In this document: in pieces, positions 6,603 through 11,758 of the stretch
Numbering within the stretch: the first letter of the stretch is position 1
Layout of the letters: the number at the start of each line of letters is the position of its first letter
Origin: Oscillospiraceae bacterium
GTDB lineage: Bacteria; Bacillota; Clostridia; Oscillospirales; Ruminococcaceae
Direction of reading: 5' to 3'
Assembly: GCA_031281115.1 (NCBI GenBank)
Contig: JAITFV010000030.1
Span: forward strand, 1 to 11,758
Length of the DNA: 11,758 nucleotides
Notes under the pieces: generated by a model
The model's database searches: none
Told to the model about the DNA's origin: nothing
Seen by the model: only the letters and a program-made list of their open reading frames with translations
Position numbers and translations under genes: made by a program

Positions 6603-6649
6603 TATAGTCCTTTAACTTTAAAAGTTTCCCGCTTTTAAAATTAAAGGGG
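6603..6649. repeat. Degenerate copy of the TATAGTCCTTTAACTT hairpin in the pilB-pilD gap
   Basis: It begins TATAGTCCTTTAACTTTAAAA and folds as arms 6609-6624 and 6632-6647 (16 bp with one mismatch, loop TTTCCCG). It is recognisably the first hairpin of the large repeat at 11645-11690, and both continue with AAAGGGG. The GC-rich hairpins that follow in the full element are absent here. It lies 20-65 bases upstream of the pilB start. Confidence 0.65.
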
Positions 6650-6687
6650 TATAATTTACAAGTTGACCCGGCGCAGTAAATTGCACC

Positions 6688-6716
6688 TTGACAATTGATA
6701 ATTATTGCTTTATTAT
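6688..6716 (+). promoter_or_regulatory. Predicted sigma-A promoter of pilD
   Basis: Perfect TTGACA (6688-6693), 17-bp spacer, TATTAT (6711-6716). A TATAAT at 6714-6719 would have a 20-bp spacer. The first 16 bases, TTGACAATTGATAATT, equal two units of the heptamer array at 694-756. The implied leader to the pilD ATG is about 75 bases. Confidence 0.6.
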
Positions 6717-6749
6717 AATATATATGAAAGAATTAATGGAGAGATAAGT

Positions 6750-6793
6750 TTGTGCCTCAAAAATGTACCCGGCACAAATCCTCCTCAAGAGGA
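6750..6793 (+). promoter_or_regulatory. Two small hairpins in the pilD leader, the second covering the ribosome site
   Basis: TTGTGCC (6750-6756) pairs with GGCACAA (6771-6777). Just downstream, TCCT (6782-6785) can pair with AGGA (6790-6793), which is part of the pilD Shine-Dalgarno sequence. This could damp translation of pilD. Both stems are short and the idea is weak. Confidence 0.25.
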
Positions 6794-6797
6794 AAGA

Positions 6798-7577
6798 ATG
6801 GTCATAAGTATGGAAATTTTTCTTTATATTTTTACCTGTATAACAGTTTTTATGTTCGGCGGCTGCCTCGGCAGCTTTTTCAATGTGATTCTTCTGCGTG
6901 TGCCGGAAAAGAAAGACTTCGTGAAAACCCGCTCGCACTGCCCCGAATGTAAGCATACTCTGAAATGGTACGAGCTTGTCCCGGTATTCAGTTATATTAT
7001 TCAGCACGGACGCTGCCGAAAGTGCATGACACGCATAAAAGCGCGGTATTTACTTATGGAGCTTTTCTGCGGAGGCGGCTGTCTCTGGGTCTTTATGGCT
7101 TTGGAGTTCTTCCGCCCGCATCAGACAATCATCGGCTTGCTGCTTTTTCCCGTTTTAGTCGCTCTCAGCGCGGAAGATATAGTGAAAACCGAAATCCCCT
7201 ACTGGTGTTCAATTACGATTGCATCGCTCGGCATTATAGCCACCGTGCTTTCGCTGTTTTTGCCGTCTGACGTTCTGTGGTACGAACATCTCATCGGTAT
7301 GCTGCTTATTTCTGTGCCGTTTGCAGTATTTTGCTATCTCGGCGCCATGGGCGGCGGAGATGTTCAGCTTGTCGCGGCGGCAGGGTTGCTGCTCGGCTGG
7401 GCGATTGTACCGTCGGTGTTGATTGGAATGGTTACGGGCGGTATTTTCGGGGTTATAGTAAAAATTACGAAAAAACGTGCCACGATTTGCTTCGGACCTT
7501 TTTTAGCTTTCGGGATTGCCGCCGGATATCTGTACGGCTACCGGATTATACAGATGTATTCAAGCCTGATGGGGTAA
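6798..7577 (+). CDS. pilD: Prepilin leader peptidase / N-methyltransferase PilD
   Basis: A 259-residue membrane aspartyl protease (A24 family) that cleaves the leader of type IV prepilins and methylates the new N-terminus. The N-terminal methyltransferase-type part has GGCLGSFFNVILLR (21-34) and a zinc tetracysteine (C48, C51, C73, C76). The peptidase part has the two catalytic aspartates, D127 (AEDIVKTEIP) and D188 (GGGDVQL), and the conserved FGPFLAFG (232-239). About seven to eight hydrophobic segments are visible. The ATG at 6798 is preceded by AGAGGA; a TTG 93 bases upstream would extend the frame but sits in the promoter region and adds non-conserved sequence. It is transcribed opposite to both pilB and the pilC operon, so prepilin processing has its own expression unit. 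Confidence 0.94.
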   Translation: MVISMEIFLYIFTCITVFMFGGCLGSFFNVILLRVPEKKDFVKTRSHCPECKHTLKWYELVPVFSYIIQHGRCRKCMTRIKARYLLMELFCGGGCLWVFMALEFFRPHQTIIGLLLFPVLVALSAEDIVKTEIPYWCSITIASLGIIATVLSLFLPSDVLWYEHLIGMLLISVPFAVFCYLGAMGGGDVQLVAAAGLLLGWAIVPSVLIGMVTGGIFGVIVKITKKRATICFGPFLAFGIAAGYLYGYRIIQMYSSLMG

Positions 7578-7591
7578 AAGGAAAATCAAGC

Positions 7592-7636
7592 GGGGGGCGT
7601 GGTGCTTTTTATGCACCGCGCCGTCCCCTGTTTTTT
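7592..7636 (+). terminator. Intrinsic terminator of pilD
   Basis: A GC-rich hairpin (roughly 7592-7605 with 7612-7629, core GCGTGGTGC/GCACCGCGC with one G-T pair, loop TTTTTAT) followed by six T (7631-7636). It ends just before the stop codon of the convergent pilO-like gene at 7638. The minus strand has no matching T-run, so it probably serves pilD only. Confidence 0.7.
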
Positions 7637-7637
7637 A

Positions 7638-8666
7638 TTATTGTTCGTCTTCTTCGGGAGCTTCTTCTTCGTCGCCGGAGTCACCACCGGAATTGCCGAA
7701 CTCGGGAAGAATCATGGGCTTTACTACGTAAATCAAAAGCTCAAACTCATAATCGGCAAGCCCCGTAGTTTCATCAAATGAATCATTGAAGAGTATAGAA
7801 GAATCATTATCCTGGAACAATACCGCCTCGTTAATCTCGATTCTGAGCTCATATGCGTACAAATAATCAAGGAAATCCAAGTAGTCGTCAAAAGGCAGCC
7901 TAAGCGTAAATTCCGCTGTGATGAGTCCGATTTCCGAACCGTCAATCAGAAGTAAAAAACGCATATACTCAAGGAGCAAAAGCCTGTCTTCATCTGAAAG
8001 GAAGTTACGGTCTTTCAGCATTTCTACGATAGTCAAATTGAGACACGTTGGTGATAAAGTGAACTCTATCAATTTTTCCTCAATCGCTTCCTCATCCGCG
8101 TCATTGCCGAGTGCAAACTGCGCCGCTAAGAGTGCGGGAATCCAGTCTCTCTCAAGCATTCTTTCAAGAATACCTTCAAGTTCCTGCAGGGCTTTTACTA
8201 AAACATCTCCCTCTTCCTCTTCCGGGTTAAAAGCTGTAGCGAAATCTCTCAGCGCGTATACGGGGCTTCTGAAGGGGTTGTTGACGCTGACTCTGAGTGA
8301 ATGAGTTTCTATATCGGTTACTTCGATTCCGTACTCGGCTGTGAAACCTCTGCCGTAATTTGCATTGTCAAGCATTGACTGCACTAATTTAACAGCTTCG
8401 GTATGGGTGATTTCGCCGACAAAACCCTCGTGTACGAAAGAGGCTCTTTCGCGCTTTTCCAATATGAGTTCATCAAGAGTACCTTCACGGATAAGGAGCT
8501 GCCTCGCGGTTTCAATTTGTTTTTCCTTCTCTTCGATTTGTGATTCAACCCTGCTCGCGCTGTTATGAGCGGGAATAACTATAAAGTATATCCCCAAACC
8601 AAGAATCGCGCTCATTATAACGAGTATAATAATTGCTTTTTCAACTGTACTTATATTACGGCTCAA
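7638..8666 (-). CDS. PilO-like type IV pilus alignment protein
   Basis: A 342-residue protein placed right after pilMN, with PilO-like topology: a ten-residue cytoplasmic start, one transmembrane helix (11-32), a charged coiled coil (about 36-80), then an extracytoplasmic region. The core appears split into two halves (about 85-148 and 245-320, the latter AEFTLRLPFDDYLDFLDYLY...) by an acidic, helical insert (about 148-242). The C-terminus is an acidic tail (326-342). Known PilO proteins are about 200 residues, so this one is long. The call rests mainly on topology and position; sequence identity to PilO is weak and PilN-like or novel partners remain possible. It starts with TTG at 8666, preceded by AAGGGGGG, and overlaps the end of pilMN by 11 bases, suggesting translational coupling. 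Confidence 0.72.
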   Translation of the reverse strand: MSRNISTVEKAIIILVIMSAILGLGIYFIVIPAHNSASRVESQIEEKEKQIETARQLLIREGTLDELILEKRERASFVHEGFVGEITHTEAVKLVQSMLDNANYGRGFTAEYGIEVTDIETHSLRVSVNNPFRSPVYALRDFATAFNPEEEEGDVLVKALQELEGILERMLERDWIPALLAAQFALGNDADEEAIEEKLIEFTLSPTCLNLTIVEMLKDRNFLSDEDRLLLLEYMRFLLLIDGSEIGLITAEFTLRLPFDDYLDFLDYLYAYELRIEINEAVLFQDNDSSILFNDSFDETTGLADYEFELLIYVVKPMILPEFGNSGGDSGDEEEAPEEDEQ

Positions 8667-10152
8667 AGATGTTCCCCCCTTTCAATCTCATAGCTATATC
8701 GAAGCTGAAGTCTATATCGCCGGACTCTTCATCTTCGTGTCTTTCATATCCGTAGAACATTATGTTCTGGAAGTATCCGGCTGCAATAAGGTCTTCTACG
8801 AAGTCGGCGGGGTGGGTCTGGTCTAAGCAGTGGAGCGTCATGCTGAGCGAATATCCCGTTACCTCAAACTCGCCGCTGATATACATTCCGTCATAATTCC
8901 TCATCACCCTCGTAACCCGGCTTATTATATCCCTCGTTATTTTCGGCTGGAACTCAAACAATACTTTCGCTGTGTCAACCGCATCGGTGTAAGCGTCAAG
9001 CATATGAACCGCTTCTTCTTTCTCGTTGACGCGCTCTACCGTCTCATCATAATTAAGCTGTTGAAATTCCTGTTCGAGATTCGCAAGCGTCCTTTTTCTT
9101 TGCCCCTCAACGAAACTGAATACGCCGAAAGTTGCCAGCACAGCTGTAGCACAGGCTGCCGCGATGAGCAGAACAATAAGGCTGAACTTCATGTTCTTGG
9201 ACTTTATTCTTTTTTCCTTAGTGTTAAGAAGGTTGATATTCTCGGTTTTGGGGTCAATCTTAATCAGCGAACCGATTACGTTAGCAAATTCAATGAATTT
9301 ATAATTTCTCTTCGACCTTAACAGGTCGTTCGGATACTCAAACTCACGGGCTTTTAGGTTAAGCTGCTGAATCGTTGCGTGAAGAGCCTTTTCGTCTTTG
9401 ATTGCACCGAAATACTGAACTTCCGTAATTTCACCGGAAAGCTCGTTTTGGTCTAACAGGTGCATGGTTCTGAAAAGGTTATCGAAAACTGCAAGGTTTA
9501 TGTAGTCGGGGCTGTTTTCATAGTCGGAGGCATCTATTTTGGTGTGCCGCGAGAAAACAACCGCGCCTTTATTATAAAGGTTAATGTTTATAAAGTTCTT
9601 ATCCACCTGCAGCAGCAGCAGCGGCGAAAACGCCTTATAAACATTGGAACGGCGAACTAAGCGGGTAATACAGTTAGTGCTGACCACCACAAGCTTTGTT
9701 TTAAGCCCTACCTGCATCGACAACTCAAGATAAATATCTATCATCTTCTGCGGGCAGGCGGCGGCAATTACTTTAAGCTTAGGTCCCTCTTCCGTGATGA
9801 TTTCTTCGGAAATACTGTATGTAATATTATATTCGTCACCCAGCGACATTTCGTTTTGAATAATAGTTTCAACAACGAAAGCTTCGCTTCCCGCTTTTGG
9901 TTTCGGGATTTCAATTTCCTTATAAAGAATCATACCGGAGTTAATGCAGATAATTGCTTCTCTGTCCGATATTTTTTCCGAAACTAAGATATCGGTGATT
10001 TCGCCTGCAACTACGTGCATATCAATGATTCGCCCGTTTTCAATCGTGTTCGGCGGTAAGTCTCGAATCACGTTTTTCTTAACGGAAATTTTTGCTGCAA
10101 CAGATGCCTCAAGCAGCTTTATTTGGGTATCGGTAATATCGATTGATATCAT
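8656..10152 (-). CDS. pilMN: Fused PilM-PilN pilus alignment protein
   Basis: A 498-residue fusion. Residues 1-300 are an actin-like PilM domain (ISIDITDTQIKLLEA at the start, IPKPK at 82-86, the LLLLQVDKNFININLY strand at 178-193). Residues 305-309 (NINLL) match the N-terminal INLLP peptide of PilN, which binds PilM when the two are separate proteins. A transmembrane helix (323-348), a short coiled coil and an extracytoplasmic PilN-like domain (about 395-498) follow. The PilM glycine-rich nucleotide-binding motifs look degenerate: no DxGxxT-like pattern at 3-12 or 180-190, and no GG near 248. A pilMN gene is also known in Clostridioides difficile. The ATG at 10152 is preceded by AGGTGGGAG. 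It lies 92 bp after pilC and overlaps the pilO-like gene. Confidence 0.9.
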   Translation of the reverse strand: MISIDITDTQIKLLEASVAAKISVKKNVIRDLPPNTIENGRIIDMHVVAGEITDILVSEKISDREAIICINSGMILYKEIEIPKPKAGSEAFVVETIIQNEMSLGDEYNITYSISEEIITEEGPKLKVIAAACPQKMIDIYLELSMQVGLKTKLVVVSTNCITRLVRRSNVYKAFSPLLLLQVDKNFININLYNKGAVVFSRHTKIDASDYENSPDYINLAVFDNLFRTMHLLDQNELSGEITEVQYFGAIKDEKALHATIQQLNLKAREFEYPNDLLRSKRNYKFIEFANVIGSLIKIDPKTENINLLNTKEKRIKSKNMKFSLIVLLIAAACATAVLATFGVFSFVEGQRKRTLANLEQEFQQLNYDETVERVNEKEEAVHMLDAYTDAVDTAKVLFEFQPKITRDIISRVTRVMRNYDGMYISGEFEVTGYSLSMTLHCLDQTHPADFVEDLIAAGYFQNIMFYGYERHEDEESGDIDFSFDIAMRLKGGNIFEP

Positions 10153-10182
10153 TTAATCTCCCACCTGCCTTTATCAATTAAT

Positions 10183-10209
10183 AATGAATAATTAACAATG
10201 AATAATTAA
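10183..10209. repeat. 13-bp direct repeat in the pilC-pilMN gap
   Basis: AATGAATAATTAA occurs at 10183-10195 and 10197-10209, inside a 45-base AT-rich stretch that loosely echoes the AATTGATAATTG arrays elsewhere. The gap has no convincing promoter or terminator, so pilC, pilMN and the pilO-like gene are probably one transcript. Confidence 0.7.
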
Positions 10210-10244
10210 TGAATGAACAATTTTGGTGCTGTTTCGCGGCGGAT

Positions 10245-11438
10245 TTATGAAATGCCGTCGAAAGAACCGTACATGAGCGGGAATATGGTTGCCAGTACCA
10301 ATGCTACGATTGCGCCCATGAATATAATCATTATCGGCTCTATCATCGTCGTAAGCTTCGAGAGCGCCGTGTCGGCTTCCTCGTCGTAGAAATCCGCAGA
10401 TTTTGAAAGGATTTCGTCTAATCTCCCCGATTCCTCGCCTATGAATATCGTCGAGATAAACATACCGTCAAATACATCGATTTTCGCAATCGCCGCAGAA
10501 AGCGGCTCTCCGCGTTTTATATCGTTTAAAACCTCATCGAAAAGGAAGAGCAGATACTTGTTGTTGAGCGTTCCTACCGATTTTTCTATACACTCAACCA
10601 TTTGCATACCGGAAGCAAAGAGGTTTGCCATGGTTCTGCCGAAACGCGCCGTGTAGATTACCTTTACGAGCTTACCGATTTTTGGCATGGTGATGATAAG
10701 TTTATCCCACCCGAGCCTTACCGCCGGCACCCGCATAAGCCCTCTGATTGTAAGCACCACAGCGAGAACAACCACGCCTAATATGTACCAGTAACCTATG
10801 ATAAAGTCGCTCACTGCCATCATTTGGCTCGCAAGACCCGGGAGCTCGTCTCCCTCGGGGTACATAGTTATAAACATAGGCAATATGAATGTAAACAGCC
10901 CGATTACTATAACCACCATCAAAACACCGAGAACAATCGGATATGTAAGCGATTTTTTAACTACGTTCTTCAGTCTGTTTTCCTTAGCATAGTGGTCGGC
11001 GACCCTGTCAACAATCATGTCAAGGTTACCCGAACTTTCTCCCGCTGCCATCATTCCTACGAACAGCTCGGGAAAGACGCCTTCTTTCATCTCCAAGGTT
11101 TCGGTGAAAGAACGCCCTCTTTGAAGCTCTTCATAAAGGTCGCGCAGTACTTCCTGTGCTTTTTTGTTTTCTTCCTGTGTCATAAGGATGTGCAGTGCGC
11201 GCACCAAGTTAATGCCCGAATAGAGCATCGCGCTGAGCTGACGGCAGAAAATCGAGAGCTTCGCGGTTTTAAATTTGAACCTCAAAGTCTGCTCTTTTTC
11301 CTGCACTACCTCGCTCCGGGTTATAAAAAGGTCGCGCCCGCGCAGTATTTCCGCTAACTGCTGCGAAGACTCCGCGACTTCCGTACCTTTTATAACCTTA
11401 CCGGCAAGGTTGGTCGCTTGATATTGAAATACAGCCAT
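10245..11438 (-). CDS. pilC: Type IV pilus inner-membrane platform protein PilC (GspF family)
   Basis: A 397-residue platform protein that couples PilB to pilin polymerisation. It begins with the typical MAVFQYQATNLAGKVIKG and contains two T2SSF repeats: about 62-185 (LSIFCRQLSAMLYSGINLVRAL, then AGESSGNLD) and 265-387 (ARFGRTMANLFASGMQMVE, then IGEESGRLDEIL). Three hydrophobic segments lie near 168-192, 213-235 and 366-390. Length and both GESSG/EESGRLD motifs match the family. The ATG at 11438 is preceded by a duplicated GGAGGT. It heads the leftward pilC-pilMN-pilO-like operon from the promoter at 11490-11518. Confidence 0.97.
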   Translation of the reverse strand: MAVFQYQATNLAGKVIKGTEVAESSQQLAEILRGRDLFITRSEVVQEKEQTLRFKFKTAKLSIFCRQLSAMLYSGINLVRALHILMTQEENKKAQEVLRDLYEELQRGRSFTETLEMKEGVFPELFVGMMAAGESSGNLDMIVDRVADHYAKENRLKNVVKKSLTYPIVLGVLMVVIVIGLFTFILPMFITMYPEGDELPGLASQMMAVSDFIIGYWYILGVVVLAVVLTIRGLMRVPAVRLGWDKLIITMPKIGKLVKVIYTARFGRTMANLFASGMQMVECIEKSVGTLNNKYLLFLFDEVLNDIKRGEPLSAAIAKIDVFDGMFISTIFIGEESGRLDEILSKSADFYDEEADTALSKLTTMIEPIMIIFMGAIVALVLATIFPLMYGSFDGIS

Positions 11439-11441
11439 ATT

Positions 11442-11456
11442 ACCTCCATTACCTCC
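11442..11456 (-). promoter_or_regulatory. Duplicated Shine-Dalgarno sequence before pilC
   Basis: Minus strand AATGGAGGT occurs twice in tandem. GGAGGT is at 11451-11456 and again at 11442-11447, the latter only three bases from the ATG. One copy is closer and the other (12 bases away) is further than the usual 5-9 bases. The repeat also creates two out-of-frame ATGs upstream of the start. Confidence 0.7.
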
Positions 11457-11489
11457 ATTTAAAGTATAGATTTTACAGAGTTACTATCA

Positions 11490-11518
11490 ATTATATCACA
11501 AAATTAATTATTTTTCAA
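11490..11518 (-). promoter_or_regulatory. Predicted sigma-A promoter of the pilC-pilMN-pilO-like operon
   Basis: Minus strand TTGAAA (11513-11518), 17-bp spacer, TATAAT (11490-11495), with TGA just before the -10 forming an extended -10. The leader is about 45 bases. Further upstream (11519-11650) no gene is seen, only AT-rich sequence and a 6-bp TTGCGC/GCGCAA pair near 11611-11636. Confidence 0.7.
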
Positions 11519-11644
11519 GTTCATTTTGGTAGAATTTTCACAAACCATTTTATGTAATATAAACAAAATTAGACCTCTTGCGAAATTAAACGCGAGTGTG
11601 TTTGCGCGGAATTTTTTTGCTGCGCAAGGCAATTTTGACGCAGA

Positions 11645-11758
11645 TATAGTCCTTTAACTTAAAAAGCGTTTCGCTTTTTAAGTTAAAGGGGCTTGCGCTG
11701 TTGCGACAGCGCCCGCTGCGCTCACGCAGCGGAAACCCGTTTAAATTGAAACTGTGGA
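11645..11758. repeat. Multi-hairpin intergenic repeat, right copy (truncated by window edge)
   Basis: It begins TATAGTCCTTTAACTT and forms a perfect 18-bp stem (11651-11668 with 11672-11689, loop TTT). It then has the same 7-bp and 8-bp GC-rich hairpins as the left copy, and is cut off in the GGA loop of the fourth hairpin. Positions 11669-11758 equal 1-90 base for base. Combined, the two copies define an element of about 127 bp with four consecutive hairpins. Confidence 0.85.

Noticed and set aside
6705..6797. N-terminal extension of pilD from an upstream TTG
   Set aside because: The TTG lies within the predicted promoter spacer, so it would not be in the transcript; the ATG at 6798 has AGAGGA at good spacing and starts where family similarity starts.
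6752..6952. GTG-initiated 66-codon ORF overlapping the pilD start, possible leader peptide
   Set aside because: It runs far into pilD out of frame, has no family likeness, and is Arg/Lys/Ser-rich in the manner of a wrong-frame reading.
8830..9321. Plus-strand ORF of 163 codons opposite pilMN
   Set aside because: Antisense to the PilN half of pilMN, with no recognisable domain.
10824..11357. Plus-strand ORF of 177 codons opposite pilC
   Set aside because: Antisense to well-conserved GspF repeats; its composition is that of a reverse-complement shadow.

Overview
The window looks like a chromosomal piece of a Gram-positive, probably clostridial (Oscillospiraceae-like or related uncultured Clostridia) bacterium. 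The basis is an IreB-family regulator, a PdaA-type cell-wall deacetylase, a SigH-like sigma factor, a DivIVA-like coiled-coil protein, a type IV pilus set with fused PilM-PilN and no secretin gene, and consensus-like sigma-A promoters. No species assignment is possible from the sequence alone.

Layout. Positions 1-323 hold no gene: a multi-hairpin repeat, a leftward promoter and a bidirectional terminator. A leftward block follows: a small double zinc-ribbon protein (324-593), a SigH-like sigma factor (758-1336) and a large DivIVA-like protein (1414-3078). Between the first two lie a degenerate tRNA-like stretch and a 7-bp tandem array. A 346-bp divergent intergenic region (3079-3424) carries two promoters with identical hexamers (TTGCAA-17-TATAAT). 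It separates that block from a rightward pair: ireB (3425-3670) and a PdaA-like lipoprotein deacetylase (3771-4745). From 4886 onward everything is type IV pilus machinery: pilB (4886-6583, leftward), pilD (6798-7577, rightward), and a leftward operon pilC (10245-11438), pilMN fusion (8656-10152), pilO-like (7638-8666). The last 300 bases hold the pilC promoter and a second copy of the multi-hairpin repeat.

How they work together. PilB is the assembly ATPase, PilC the inner-membrane platform, PilMN and the PilO-like protein the alignment subcomplex, and PilD the prepilin processing enzyme. No pilin, retraction ATPase (PilT) or secretin is in the window, so the pilins and any PilT must lie elsewhere. 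The left half groups envelope and regulatory functions: DivIVA-like scaffold, sigma factor, IreB (a phospho-target of the PASTA kinase) and peptidoglycan deacetylase.

The most unusual material is non-coding. A 90-bp sequence is repeated identically at both window ends and is bounded exactly by hairpin loops. A hairpin family starting TATAGTCCTTTA recurs in three intergenic regions (divIVA, pilB/pilD, pilC). A (TTGACAA/TTGATAA)n array builds up to three overlapping TTGACA-17-GATAAT promoters reading antisense into the sigma gene, and the pilD promoter uses the same sequence as its -35 region.
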